Shown here in pieces: positions 16,787-26,440 of a stretch of DNA of 64,000 nucleotides. The notes beneath the pieces were generated by a model. That model was not told where the DNA came from. It saw only the letters and a program-made list of their open reading frames with translations, and searched no databases. Source of the DNA: Runella sp. SP2 (GTDB taxonomy: Bacteria > Bacteroidota > Bacteroidia > Cytophagales > Spirosomataceae); contig NZ_CP031030.1 in assembly GCF_003711225.1 (NCBI RefSeq), positions 4,464,001 to 4,528,000 of the forward strand, written 5' to 3'. Position 1 is the stretch's first letter; every line of letters starts with the position of its first letter. The position numbers were made by a program, and so were the translations under genes.

Positions 16787-19195
16787 GTGATAGAAAACGA
16801 ACTCGCCACCGACCTTATTGCGCTAACGCGCCAAAATATTCTGGACGACTATCGTTTGGTATGTGAGAGTCGTCAAGCAAGCTTGTTGGGAAGGAAAGAT
16901 GTGATGGGAGGTCGAGCGAAATTCGGAATTTTTGGTGATGGAAAAGAATTGGCCCAAATAGCCATGGCCAAAGCATTCCGAAAAGGTGACTTTCGTTCAG
17001 GCTATTATCGCGACCAAACCGTCGTGGCAGCCCTTGGAGGACTCACGTGGCAGCAGTTTTTTTCCCAACTTTATGGCCATGCCGACGTCGAATTTGAGCC
17101 TCACACCGCAGGCCGTTCGATGAACAACCACTACACCACGCGCTATTTGGACGAAAATGGTTTGTGGAAACCCCAAACAACTACCTATAATCATATCAAT
17201 GACCTTGCTCCTACGGCTGGACAAATTCCGCGCTCAGTAGGGTTAGCGTACGCTTCTAAGCTTTACCGTGGCAACGAAAGTTTGCATGGAATGACGGATT
17301 TTTCGCACAATGGCGATGAAATAACATTTGCAACCATCGGAGATGCCTCTACTTCCCAAGGAATGTTTTGGGAAACGATGAACGCCGCAGGGGTCTTGCA
17401 AGTGCCTCTTTTAATGTCAGTTTGGGACGATGGCTTTGGGATTTCGGTGCCTGTCGAATACCAAACCACGAAAGCCAGTATTTCCAAAGCACTAGGTGGA
17501 TTGCAAAGAGAAAATGGGACTAACGGCATTGAAATCTTTACAGTCAAAGCTTGGGATTATGTAGGACTGATTGAAACCTACCAAAAAGCGGCAGAGCTGT
17601 GTCGTACGCACCACATTCCAGTATTGGTACACGTAGAAGAAGTCACCCAGCCGCAAGGCCATTCTACCTCAGGCTCGCACACCCGTTACAAATCAGCCAA
17701 GCGCCTCCAATGGGAACAAGAAGGTGACTGCAATCTGAAGTTTAAAGAGTGGATTTTGTCTAACGGCTACGCGTCCCCTGACGAATTAGAGGAGATTGAT
17801 GAAAATGCTAAAAAGTTCATTCGTCAAGAACGAAACAATGCTTGGAAGGTATATAGTGAAGCAATCCTACGTGAACAAAATGAAGTTGTGGAACTGCTGC
17901 AAGCAGCCGCTCACGAAAGTCGATTTACCTCCGATTTGCTCAAAATGAGTGATGAGCTGAAGCGAGAAATTGTCCCCTTGCACCGCCACAATACATCAGC
18001 CATACGCAAAGCGCTTCGTTTTCTACGCTTTGAACCCTCTGCTTCTCGAAACGCCCTGGTAGAATGGTTGACCAAAAATGCAGAAATTAACCACGACCGT
18101 TTTAGCTCGCACTTATACAGCGAATCGCCCGAATCTCCCCTGAAAGTAACGCCCGTAGCTGCACAATACCTCGAAGACGCTCCCTTACTAGATGGCTACC
18201 AAATTATTCGCGCCAATTTTGATGCCCTATTTGAACAAGACCCACGCATTGTCGCGATGGGTGAAGACGTAGGAAAAATTGGCGACGTAAACCAAGGTTT
18301 TGCGGGACTTCAAGAAAAATACGGCGAACTACGCATTACGGATACGGGCATTCGAGAGACAAGCATTATTGGTCAAGGCATCGGACTGGCTATTCGAGGT
18401 CTAAAGCCCATTGTCGAAATCCAGTACTTTGATTATATCTTTTATACATTAGCCACCCTCACCGACGACCTAGCTTCGCTGCATTATCGTACCAAAGGTG
18501 GGCAAAAAGCACCGCTTATTGTTCGTACACGCGGTCACCGCTTAGAAGGTATTTGGCATTCAGGCTCTCCGATGGGTTCGGTGATTCACAGTTTGCGTGG
18601 TTTACACGTTTGCGTACCGCGCGATTTGACACAAGCCGCAGGAATGTACAACACGCTATTACGCGGCGATGACCCAGCCCTGGTCGTGGAATCGCTCAAT
18701 GGGTATCGCCTCAAAGAGCGTCTTCCTTCTAATTTGGGGCAATTTTGCGTGCCACTGGGTGTACCCGAAATATTGCGAGAAGGTTCCGACCTCACCATTG
18801 TCACCTACGGCTCGATGTGCCGCATTGTACAAGAGGCGGCTGAGCAGCTGTCCGAGCTGGGAATTAGTGCTGAAGTAATTGATGTTCAAACACTTTTGCC
18901 TTTTGATATTCATCATTCGATTGTGGACTCTATCAAGAAAACCAATCGGGTGATATTTGCCGACGAAGATATGCCTGGAGGAGCATCCGCTTACATGATG
19001 CAACAAGTGTTGGACGGTCAAAATGCCTACCAATGGCTTGATTCGGCACCAAGATGTGTGTCGGCCAAACCTCACCGCCCTGCCTATAGTTCAGACGGTG
19101 ATTATTATTCAAAACCCAATGTTGAAGACATTGTAGAGGCTGCGTATAGTCTCATTCACGAAGCAAATCCACAGCAATTCCCTGTGCTGTACTGA
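16787..19195 (+). CDS. Fused 2-oxoacid dehydrogenase E1 alpha-beta component
   Basis: 802 residues if translation starts at the GTG at 16787 (VIENELATDLIALTRQ); in-frame upstream codons exist from 16658 but encode a poorly conserved A/T-rich tail. The N-terminal half is the E1 alpha ThDP domain (GDASTSQGMFWETMNAAGV, then SVWDDGFGIS); the C-terminal half is E1 beta (MGEDVGKIGDVNQGF, TDTGIRETSIIGQGIGLA, HSGSPMGSVIH). It decarboxylates a branched-chain 2-oxoacid or pyruvate and passes the acyl group to an E2 not present here. The fused form is typical of Bacteroidota. Followed by a strong terminator. Confidence 0.9.
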   Translation: MIENELATDLIALTRQNILDDYRLVCESRQASLLGRKDVMGGRAKFGIFGDGKELAQIAMAKAFRKGDFRSGYYRDQTVVAALGGLTWQQFFSQLYGHADVEFEPHTAGRSMNNHYTTRYLDENGLWKPQTTTYNHINDLAPTAGQIPRSVGLAYASKLYRGNESLHGMTDFSHNGDEITFATIGDASTSQGMFWETMNAAGVLQVPLLMSVWDDGFGISVPVEYQTTKASISKALGGLQRENGTNGIEIFTVKAWDYVGLIETYQKAAELCRTHHIPVLVHVEEVTQPQGHSTSGSHTRYKSAKRLQWEQEGDCNLKFKEWILSNGYASPDELEEIDENAKKFIRQERNNAWKVYSEAILREQNEVVELLQAAAHESRFTSDLLKMSDELKREIVPLHRHNTSAIRKALRFLRFEPSASRNALVEWLTKNAEINHDRFSSHLYSESPESPLKVTPVAAQYLEDAPLLDGYQIIRANFDALFEQDPRIVAMGEDVGKIGDVNQGFAGLQEKYGELRITDTGIRETSIIGQGIGLAIRGLKPIVEIQYFDYIFYTLATLTDDLASLHYRTKGGQKAPLIVRTRGHRLEGIWHSGSPMGSVIHSLRGLHVCVPRDLTQAAGMYNTLLRGDDPALVVESLNGYRLKERLPSNLGQFCVPLGVPEILREGSDLTIVTYGSMCRIVQEAAEQLSELGISAEVIDVQTLLPFDIHHSIVDSIKKTNRVIFADEDMPGGASAYMMQQVLDGQNAYQWLDSAPRCVSAKPHRPAYSSDGDYYSKPNVEDIVEAAYSLIHEANPQQFPVLY

Positions 19196-19225
19196 CCTAT
19201 ATTGACTTCCAAACCCCGCGCTTTT

Positions 19226-19252
19226 ACCCGCAGAGTATTCTGCGGGTTTTTT
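19226..19252 (+). terminator. Terminator after the E1 gene
   Basis: An 8-bp G/C-rich stem (19226-19233 with 19240-19247), a 6-nt loop and a run of six T (19247-19252). Confidence 0.85.
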
Positions 19253-19316
19253 GTTAAAGATTGATGAAAGTCAGGTTATTTTCTTAGTCACTTTAGTAGG
19301 TTGTGGTTGGAATCGC

Positions 19317-19324
19317 TAATTTTG
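19317..19324 (+). promoter_or_regulatory. -7 element upstream of phosphosulfolactate synthase
   Basis: TAATTTTG matches TAnnTTTG and lies 36 bp before the ATG at 19360. No TTG is found at the usual 19-21 bp upstream; the nearest (19301) is too close. Confidence 0.4.
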
Positions 19325-19359
19325 CGGTTTACTTTCAAAGACATACCTAACCAAACGAT

Positions 19360-20151
19360 ATGAATTTCAAACTATCGCAAGTCCCCGACCGCACTTCCAA
19401 ACCACGTCAGTACGGATTAACAATGGTCATGGATAAAGGGTTGAGCATTCGTCAAGTCGAAGATATGCTCGACATTTCGGCTCCTCATATTGATATTGTC
19501 AAACTCGGATGGGCTACCTCTTTTGTTACGCCCAATCTCAAAGATAAAATCGCCGTCTATAAAAGTGCAGGTATTCCAGTTTACTTTGGGGGGACGCTGT
19601 TTGAAGCGTTTGTCGTACGAAATCAATTTGAAGACTATCGCCGTCTTATCGACGAATACCAGCTGGAATACGCCGAAGTATCAGACGGGTCGATTGAAAT
19701 GCCTGCCGAAATTAAGTGTGATTTTATTCGCGTTTTGGCCGAGCAAGTAAAGGTATTATCGGAAGTAGGTTCAAAAGACGAAACCAAGATTATTCCGCCC
19801 TACAAATGGATTCAGCTCATGAAAGCGGAGTTGGAAGCGGGAGCTTGGAAAGTAATTGGGGAAGCCCGCGAATCGGGGAACGTAGGTCTTTTCCGTTCAA
19901 GCGGAGAGGTTCGCCAAGGGTTAGTAGAAGAAATTTTGACCCAAGTGCCTAACAAAGACATTATTTGGGAAGCGCCGCAGAAAGCCCAACAAGTGTGGTT
20001 TGTGAAACTGATAGGTGCCAATGTCAACCTTGGGAACATCGCTCCTAACGAGATTATTCCGCTCGAAACCATTCGCTTGGGGCTACGTGGAGACACATTT
20101 GCTAATTACCTCAACGACAAAACCCGCAAACGCTGGAAGTTGTCGAAATAG
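19360..20151 (+). CDS. comA: Phosphosulfolactate synthase (ComA family)
   Basis: 263 residues resembling the ComA TIM barrel throughout: GLTMVMDKGLSIRQVEDML, IDIVKLGWATSF, VYFGGTLFEAF, EVSDGSIEMP, KVIGEARESGNVGLF, IIWEAPQKAQQVWF and LRGDTFANYL. The family adds sulfite to phosphoenolpyruvate, giving (2R)-phosphosulfolactate. In methanogens this begins coenzyme M synthesis. Cytophagales make sulfonolipids (capnines) from cysteate, so a role in supplying sulfolactate or cysteate is a reasonable inference, not shown here. No other sulfonate gene is adjacent; the gene appears to be single. Confidence 0.88.
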   Translation: MNFKLSQVPDRTSKPRQYGLTMVMDKGLSIRQVEDMLDISAPHIDIVKLGWATSFVTPNLKDKIAVYKSAGIPVYFGGTLFEAFVVRNQFEDYRRLIDEYQLEYAEVSDGSIEMPAEIKCDFIRVLAEQVKVLSEVGSKDETKIIPPYKWIQLMKAELEAGAWKVIGEARESGNVGLFRSSGEVRQGLVEEILTQVPNKDIIWEAPQKAQQVWFVKLIGANVNLGNIAPNEIIPLETIRLGLRGDTFANYLNDKTRKRWKLSK

Positions 20152-20174
20152 GTCGATAGAAGACTATTTTAAGA

Positions 20175-20258
20175 CACATAGACCGCAATAGAATAAGCAC
20201 ATAAAAAACAGAGAAAATCGCTTTGTTTTCTATGTGATAAATCTAGGTGCGCTATGTG
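20175..20258. repeat. Four CACATAG-type heptamers in nested inverted arrangement
   Basis: CACATAG at 20175-20181, CACATAA at 20198-20204, then the complements CTATGTG at 20230-20236 and 20252-20258. The inner pair extends to a CACATA-AAAAC / GTTTT-TATGTG stem; the outer pair extends into GAC/GTC flanks. The RNA could fold as a double hairpin and end comA transcription before dedA. The word-like repetition suggests a dispersed intergenic element. Confidence 0.6.
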
Positions 20259-20317
20259 GTCATCTTCAAAATTTCGAGCAACTCTAAAAAACAAAAATGT
20301 AACCAAAAACCATAAAA

Positions 20318-20968
20318 ATGGAATTTCTCGCACAAGTAGTAGATTTTTTTCTGCACCTCGACAAGCACCTTGCTGACATTATTACTGAATATGGTACGCT
20401 GACGTACTTGATTTTGTTTCTCATAGTATTTACTGAAACTGGTTTGGTGGTAATGCCGTTACTTCCAGGCGATTCATTGCTTTTTGCGACGGGAGCGTTG
20501 GCGGCTTCTACGGGCGCACTTAATCCCTGGATTGTCATTCCGTTGTTGATTGTGGCGGCGCTGATGGGCGACAACGTCAATTATTTTGTGGGTAAGTTTT
20601 TGGGCTCGACCATTAAAAAACGAGAACGGATTCTGTTTTTTAAACGAGAATATTTAGAACAAACCGAAGCTTTTTACGAAAAACACGGAGGCAAAACCGT
20701 GATTATGGCGCGTTTTATCCCGATTGTCCGTACCATCGCACCGTTTGTGGCAGGGGCAGGAAGCATGACCTACTCACGTTACATTCTTTTCTGCGTGGTA
20801 GGGGCACTTTTGTGGGTACCGACGTTGACGATGCTAGGTTTTTTCTTCGGTAACTTACCAATCGTAAAGAAAAACTTTGAATTGGTTATTTTTGGAATCA
20901 TTGGCCTCTCGGTATTACCGATGGTTTGGCAGTTTGTCAAAGCCAAGTTTATGATGCCGAAAGCGTAG
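20318..20968 (+). CDS. DedA family membrane protein
   Basis: 216 residues with about five membrane segments and the VTT/DedA signature: VVMPLLPGDSLLFATGALA (re-entrant loop with acidic residue), GDNVNYFVGKFLG, and FYEKHGGKTVIMARFIPIVRTIAPFVAGAGSM (the conserved Arg pair and P-I-V-R). DedA proteins are implicated in recycling undecaprenyl phosphate or other lipid carriers across the inner membrane and in envelope stress resistance. Stands alone, followed by a large bidirectional terminator. Confidence 0.92.
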   Translation: MEFLAQVVDFFLHLDKHLADIITEYGTLTYLILFLIVFTETGLVVMPLLPGDSLLFATGALAASTGALNPWIVIPLLIVAALMGDNVNYFVGKFLGSTIKKRERILFFKREYLEQTEAFYEKHGGKTVIMARFIPIVRTIAPFVAGAGSMTYSRYILFCVVGALLWVPTLTMLGFFFGNLPIVKKNFELVIFGIIGLSVLPMVWQFVKAKFMMPKA

Positions 20969-20980
20969 GCAAGCATAATA

Positions 20981-21031
20981 TTTAAACGAAGCGGCCAGCC
21001 AAATTTACTTTGGCTGGCCGCTTCGTTTAAA
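20981..21031. terminator. Bidirectional terminator, 23-bp perfect stem
   Basis: Positions 20981-21003 pair perfectly with 21009-21031 around a 5-nt loop. The stem core is G/C-rich and its ends are TTTAAA, giving a T-run on both strands. It separates the convergent dedA (ends 20968) and CRTAC1-type gene (ends 21037). Confidence 0.85.
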
Positions 21032-21036
21032 CGCTT

Positions 21037-24000
21037 CTACAAAGCCTTCCTCTTCTTTCCTTGAAAATCAACTATCTCAACCGAAACATCCTGAGTAGTT
21101 AGTGCCAACTTACGCGCCGATTGCGATAGGAACGAAGCGCCATAATAAAGTTCTTGGCGACGAGTAGTACCTTTTTTGTCACGAATCAGTGCGTACGCAT
21201 CATGGGGCTGTAAGGCTACCCATTTGAGTGCAGCGCCATTTTGACCAAAGCTCCGTAATGAACCACGGTTTTGGGTAGCAATCACGATTCTACGCCCTGC
21301 TTTGTTGGTCAGTTGTGCTAGTCCCTTGGCATTGCCTGGCACATAAAAGCCCGTTTGAGTTTGGAGTACTGGGGTAAAATCGCCTTTGCCGTTGCCTTTG
21401 AGCAATAACCCATTAGAAGCATCGTATCGGCCAGAACTGGTCTCATTTCCAAAATCGTTGGCCACTAGCAAGACGTCTAAGAAACCATCAGCGTCAAAAT
21501 CTTCAACAATCATCCCGTTGATCGGAGCGATTTGGGCTAATATCGGTAAAGGCTTGGTTTTGAACGTTCCATTCCCTGTATTTTCGATATAGACAGATTG
21601 GCAATAGGTAACGTCCAATTGAAGTGCTTTTTTACGTTCTTCTTCCGTCAGGATATTATCAAACGTCGCATTAACAAAATCAGCATATTTCTGAAAACGC
21701 ATTCTTGTCTGAATAAACTGCTTGATAAGGTCTTCGCGCCCGTGGAAAGGTACTCGAACGGGTTTATTTTCAGGATCTGAGAAGTAAACAAACGGAATGG
21801 CGTCATAGCTTCCATCTTGGTTAAAATCGCCCGCAAGAATGCTCAACGGATGGGTCTCAGAGGCTTTGTTGAGGGTGTTCAGCCCGAGGTTACCTGCAAT
21901 GTAGTCGGTATCGCCGTCGTGGTCGAAATCAGCGCCTACTAAGCTTCCCCAAAAACCTTTTTTAGTGTCGAGTTCGGAGTGTACAATGTCGAATTTACCC
22001 TTTTGGTTTTTGAGCAAAGTCAACGGCATCCATTCTCCCGCAATCAACAAATCAAGCCAACCGTCGTTGTCGGTATCGGTCCAAAGTACATCGCAGGCAA
22101 GACCGAGGTTTTGCAGGGCAGGGGCAATCTGAGTCGTAACGTCGGTAAATTTCACCACCCCTCCTTTGGTATCATTACGTAAAATATAACTGCTGGCAGG
22201 AGCTGGATACTGATCAGGGATAACCCGTCCTGCCACCAACATGTCTAAATCGCCATCACGGTCATAATCGGCCGCGCGTACGCACGATTTGCTGGTTAGT
22301 AATGCAGGTAGCGCACCTTTCGCAAGCAAAAAATGTCCTTTGCCGTCGTTGATGTAGAGGCGGTCTTGATAACCAGGGTCATTGGGGCGTAATTCATTTC
22401 CACCGCTTGCAATGTACAAATCGTTATCACCATCACCATCGGCATCAAAAAGCAACGTACCCAAGTCTTCCGATGTTTTGTCTGTTCCTTCTTTATCAGG
22501 CAGTAGGTCAGCCAATGTAAAACTACCAGAAGGGTTTTGTAAGAAGAAACGTCCTTTGTGCTGGCGAGAGCCTCCCACGAAGAAGTCGTCCAATCCATCC
22601 CCGTTAATATCGCCTGCCGAAACCGCTGGTGGATATTGCGAAAGCTTGTGAGGCAATAGTTTTTGAACATTAAAATCAATGTATTCTACCTCTTCGTGTT
22701 TCCAATCAAGTCGTAAGGAATCGTTTAAATCCGTAAAATAATACGCCCGATTCTGAGTAGGCGCCACGTAGTTTTGAATTGCGTTTGACTGTGATACGAT
22801 TAGGGTTTGGTCGGCTTGGAGATTTTTCAGCACTTGTTGTTTTCCATTAGGCCATACCACCGTCGCAGAATCAATCAATCGGTTTTCACCCAAACCAAAA
22901 TGTGCCACTGGCTCTACAGTTGACAAATACCCACGATAAGGCGAGTGTTCATAGACCTGGGTATGATTTCCGTGGTAATAAAGCGTCATTTTAGCGCCAA
23001 GACCGCTGAGGTTATGCCCCTCCCCTTTAAACACGACCCGCAAATAATGGGCTTTTTCGGGCTTTGATTCCACCAAATTGTTACGATATACAAAGGCAGA
23101 ATCATTGATATTATTGCTTACAAGGTCTAAATCGCCGTCGCGGTCGAGGTCGGCATAAGCAGCACCGTTACTAAACGATGCTTGGTTTAGCCCCCAAGCT
23201 TCTGAAACATCTTTGAAGGTGAGATCACCGTTGTTTTTGAAAGCGTAATTAGGGATTTTAACAATGGGAATTTCTCCTAATAAATAGCTTTTCGGAGCAA
23301 TAGAACTACTTTCTGCTCTAAACTGTCCAAAATCACGGTCTGTTACATCTCTCGGAAAACCGTTCGTAATAATCAAGTCGCGAAAGCCATCGTGGTCAAA
23401 ATCGGCCAACATAGGCGTCCAACTCCAATCCGTTTCGGCTACGTCAGAAAGCATACTTATTTCGGCAAAAGCGGGGTCATTGCTATTGGGTTTATTTCCC
23501 AAATTAAGTTGAAGTGTATTGCGAACATATTGATGCGTAAAACCAAACAGGTCGTTGTTGAGGTACGTTTGGTAACTATTAGGCCCCATCAGGCGTTTTT
23601 TACGGGCATTGTCTTTGGGCAGCATGTCCACCGCGACAATGTCAACGAGGCCATCATTATTGATGTCAGCCACGTCATTGCCCATGGCCGAGTTGCTGGT
23701 ATGTTTAAAATAGTCGGCTGCTTTGTCGGTAAAAGTACCGTTGCCGTTATTAATGTAAAGCAGGTCGTCGGTCAGGTAATCATTTGTAATATAAATATCC
23801 TTAAAGCCATCACGGTTAAAATCACAAATGTTGATACCCAGCCCGTATCCTTCGATTTGAATGCCTGCTTCCTTCGATACGTTGGTATAAACAGGGTGAC
23901 TGAGTCCCTCGCTCCAATCGCAGCGGTAAAGACGGTCGGTAGTTGGTGACGAACCATCGCGGCGTTTTTCGTGAAACTGATTGGGGTTACTTTCAATCGT

Positions 24001-24582
24001 ATTCGTCAAAACGTACAAATCCAAGTCTCCATCATTGTCATAATCAAAGAAAGCAGCGTTCATCGAATGCCCTCGGTCGTCAATACCATATTCATGCGCC
24101 ATTTCTTTGAATGTAGGCACGCCTTCACTGTCGTTTCCTTGGTTCACAAAGAGCAAATTGGCCCGTTGGTCTTCTACACCTTTGGTGGTGGCAGTGAGGT
24201 AAATATCCATGCGCCCATCGGCATTGATGTCAACCAAACTCGCGCCCGAGCACCAGCGTCCTAGATTTGAAAATGCAGCTTTTTTACTAACATCCTCAAA
24301 CTTCATATTGCCTTTGTTGAGATAAATACGGCTATCGACTTGATTTCCCGAAAAAATAATATCGGGTAAGCTATCACCGTTCATGTCTGCAATCCCCACG
24401 CCTCCGCCGTTATAGACATACTCAAAGTCAAGGATATTCAAGGTATCATTTTCGACGATGCGGTTCGAGAAGTCGATGCCTGTATCGCTGACTTCTAGTC
24501 TCGAAAAGAGGGGTTGATCTTTGCAGGAGCTCAATAAAAAGAGGGCAAACAAACTAATAACAGCAAGGCGTGCGACAACCAT
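21037..24582 (-). CDS. CRTAC1-type FG-GAP/VCBS repeat lipoprotein
   Basis: 1181 residues from the ATG at 24582, preferred because MVVARLAVISLFALFLLSSC is a lipoprotein signal with a good lipobox (LLSSC). Many FG-GAP/VCBS repeats with Ca-binding loops of the type DxDxDGxxD (IADMNGDSLPDIIFSG, DYDNDGDLDLYVLTN, DVDINNDGLVDIVAVD-like) form beta-propellers. In the middle an ASPIC/UnbV segment is recognisable (LSGLGAKMTLYYHG ... VEPVAHFGLGE ... VVWPNGKQQVL). In Bacteroidota these proteins often accompany SusC/SusD pairs, as here, and probably bind substrate at the cell surface. It lies downstream of susD on the same strand, beyond a hairpin. Confidence 0.88.
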   Translation of the reverse strand: MVVARLAVISLFALFLLSSCKDQPLFSRLEVSDTGIDFSNRIVENDTLNILDFEYVYNGGGVGIADMNGDSLPDIIFSGNQVDSRIYLNKGNMKFEDVSKKAAFSNLGRWCSGASLVDINADGRMDIYLTATTKGVEDQRANLLFVNQGNDSEGVPTFKEMAHEYGIDDRGHSMNAAFFDYDNDGDLDLYVLTNTIESNPNQFHEKRRDGSSPTTDRLYRCDWSEGLSHPVYTNVSKEAGIQIEGYGLGINICDFNRDGFKDIYITNDYLTDDLLYINNGNGTFTDKAADYFKHTSNSAMGNDVADINNDGLVDIVAVDMLPKDNARKKRLMGPNSYQTYLNNDLFGFTHQYVRNTLQLNLGNKPNSNDPAFAEISMLSDVAETDWSWTPMLADFDHDGFRDLIITNGFPRDVTDRDFGQFRAESSSIAPKSYLLGEIPIVKIPNYAFKNNGDLTFKDVSEAWGLNQASFSNGAAYADLDRDGDLDLVSNNINDSAFVYRNNLVESKPEKAHYLRVVFKGEGHNLSGLGAKMTLYYHGNHTQVYEHSPYRGYLSTVEPVAHFGLGENRLIDSATVVWPNGKQQVLKNLQADQTLIVSQSNAIQNYVAPTQNRAYYFTDLNDSLRLDWKHEEVEYIDFNVQKLLPHKLSQYPPAVSAGDINGDGLDDFFVGGSRQHKGRFFLQNPSGSFTLADLLPDKEGTDKTSEDLGTLLFDADGDGDNDLYIASGGNELRPNDPGYQDRLYINDGKGHFLLAKGALPALLTSKSCVRAADYDRDGDLDMLVAGRVIPDQYPAPASSYILRNDTKGGVVKFTDVTTQIAPALQNLGLACDVLWTDTDNDGWLDLLIAGEWMPLTLLKNQKGKFDIVHSELDTKKGFWGSLVGADFDHDGDTDYIAGNLGLNTLNKASETHPLSILAGDFNQDGSYDAIPFVYFSDPENKPVRVPFHGREDLIKQFIQTRMRFQKYADFVNATFDNILTEEERKKALQLDVTYCQSVYIENTGNGTFKTKPLPILAQIAPINGMIVEDFDADGFLDVLLVANDFGNETSSGRYDASNGLLLKGNGKGDFTPVLQTQTGFYVPGNAKGLAQLTNKAGRRIVIATQNRGSLRSFGQNGAALKWVALQPHDAYALIRDKKGTTRRQELYYGASFLSQSARKLALTTQDVSVEIVDFQGKKRKAL

Positions 24583-24645
24583 ACGCTCAAAATTTAGGTG
24601 AATGATTGGATAAAAATACAAGATTACGACTGGTTCTATTTAAAC

Positions 24646-24677
24646 AAAATCGGCAAGTCGAATGACTTGCCGATTTT
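24646..24677 (-). terminator. Hairpin after susD
   Basis: A perfect 14-bp stem (24646-24659 with 24664-24677), 4-nt loop. On the minus strand it ends in TTTT-G-TTT, so it should end or attenuate the susCD transcript before the CRTAC1-type gene. Confidence 0.7.
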
Positions 24678-24700
24678 GAGTTGCAAGAAATAACCGAGGA

Positions 24701-26437
24701 TTAGTAGCCAGGGTTTTGTTTTAAGATTTGTTCTTTGCTATTCAACAAGTCCATTTGACCTTGAGGAATAGGGAACAAAGCATATTTAGCTTCATATTTA
24801 GCACCACCTAATGCACCAGGCAACAATACCTGATCGTACTGGAGATACTTATTGATGGCAGCTACATCCTCGCCCCAACGAACCAAATCATAGAAACGAT
24901 ATCCTTCCATTCCCAATTCAATTCTTCTTTCAAAGCGAACTGCCGATCTAGCATATTCTTTTGATGGGAAAGCATCATACAACGCAATTTTATAATTAGC
25001 GGCTGGTTTGCCATCAATCATTACGTAGTCAGACGCGTTCATTGCTCTACCTCTTACCATGTTGGTATATTCGAGTGCTTTAGCCAACGAACCTACTTCG
25101 ATTTCTGCTTCTGCGGCCATTAAAAGCACGTCAGCAAAACGGATAATAGTAACGTTGTAGGCATTATAAGTTTGGTGTCCCCAACCTCCTGTTTCAGTCA
25201 AGCCCGCTGCTTTTTCAGCTTTGGTAAACAAGTATTTTTTAGGAGAATATGGACCACCGTTTGGTTGGTTACGAATCATGCTAAAGCCTGTGTGTGGGCC
25301 CCAATCCAAGAATGGAATACCTCTGCGGCCTACTGTGTGGTCTAGTCGTGGATCAAGTGGCCCTGCGTCTGGCGTGAAAGCCACGTCAGATTTGATACCC
25401 ATATCCGTCTTAACCGCGTTGGCAGGAGCATTGTAAGTACCATCTAAAAGTGGAAGTCCTTTTGCATCTGTACGGAACGAGTTTACGAATTCAAACGACG
25501 GTTGGAAGAATCCACAGCAAGTACCTGGATCAGATCCTTGGATAAAGTTCAATTGCAAATCAGCGTTGGCGTTGTTTCCATTTCCTGATTTAACAGTTGC
25601 TTGAACTGCAAACACCGACTCAGCATTGTTGTCATTAGCAACACGATAAAGATCTGAATATTTAGGAAGCAAAGCATATTTTTTGCCGCCCGTTGTTTTA
25701 CCGTTCGCAATAATTAAATCAAACAACGCTTTGGCTTCTGCATATTTCTTTTGATATAAATATACTTTTGCCAAATAAGAAGCCGCCGCCCATTTGTTGG
25801 CACGTCCAACAGCTGATGATGTTTCAGGCAAATCGTTGTAAGCCGTTTTAAAATCATCCTCAATTTTTGGCCATAGCTCAACATCGTTTTTCACTTTGTC
25901 GATTCCGTTTGAAAGGTTTTTAGTTTCATCAACATAAGGTACTAAGTTGAAGTTTCTTTTCAATTGGAAATAGAAGTGACCTCTCAAGAAACGTGCTTCT
26001 GCAGTTATCAACTTGATATCTTCCGCTTTTACACTTGGCTGTGCTTCTTTCAACAAAGCCAAAACGGCATTAGCTCTCGAAACACCTTCAAAATAACTTT
26101 GATACACGTTGGCGGCTACAGGATCCGTCGAGTTGTATTGGAATGTTTGGATAGGGTTCATTTCAGAACCATCCCCTGGGTCAGTACCTTTGTTGGCATC
26201 CCCCCCTCTAATACTTCCAATCAGCCAGTTTGAAGGGCCTGAGTGAGTTTGACCTAAAGCGCTCAACTGAGCGTACGCAGAAATTAAACTTCCGTCCAAA
26301 CCAGCTTTGCTGGTAAGCTGGGCTTTAGCAAGTGAGCCCGTTGGAGGTACTTCTAGAAAGCTATCTTTACAGGCATATCCAGCTAACAAAAGAATAATGC
26401 TTGTAAGTGAAAAGATTATTTTTTTCATTTTGTTCAT
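24701..26437 (-). CDS. SusD/RagB family outer-membrane nutrient-binding lipoprotein
   Basis: 578 residues. The signal MKKIIFSLTSIILLLAGYAC ends in a lipobox Cys followed by KDSFLEVPPTG, the usual SusD beginning. TPR-like helices in the first half (ARFLRGHFYFQLKRNF, AAASYLAKVYLYQKKYAEAKALFD) and the C-terminal RYFDLVRWG-like motif (EGYRFYDLVRWGED) identify the family. SusD forms the lid of the SusC channel at the outer membrane. It starts 3 bp after the susC stop, so the two are one operon. The ligand (glycan, peptide or other) cannot be told. Confidence 0.95.
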   Translation of the reverse strand: MNKMKKIIFSLTSIILLLAGYACKDSFLEVPPTGSLAKAQLTSKAGLDGSLISAYAQLSALGQTHSGPSNWLIGSIRGGDANKGTDPGDGSEMNPIQTFQYNSTDPVAANVYQSYFEGVSRANAVLALLKEAQPSVKAEDIKLITAEARFLRGHFYFQLKRNFNLVPYVDETKNLSNGIDKVKNDVELWPKIEDDFKTAYNDLPETSSAVGRANKWAAASYLAKVYLYQKKYAEAKALFDLIIANGKTTGGKKYALLPKYSDLYRVANDNNAESVFAVQATVKSGNGNNANADLQLNFIQGSDPGTCCGFFQPSFEFVNSFRTDAKGLPLLDGTYNAPANAVKTDMGIKSDVAFTPDAGPLDPRLDHTVGRRGIPFLDWGPHTGFSMIRNQPNGGPYSPKKYLFTKAEKAAGLTETGGWGHQTYNAYNVTIIRFADVLLMAAEAEIEVGSLAKALEYTNMVRGRAMNASDYVMIDGKPAANYKIALYDAFPSKEYARSAVRFERRIELGMEGYRFYDLVRWGEDVAAINKYLQYDQVLLPGALGGAKYEAKYALFPIPQGQMDLLNSKEQILKQNPGY

Positions 26438-26440
26438 ATG

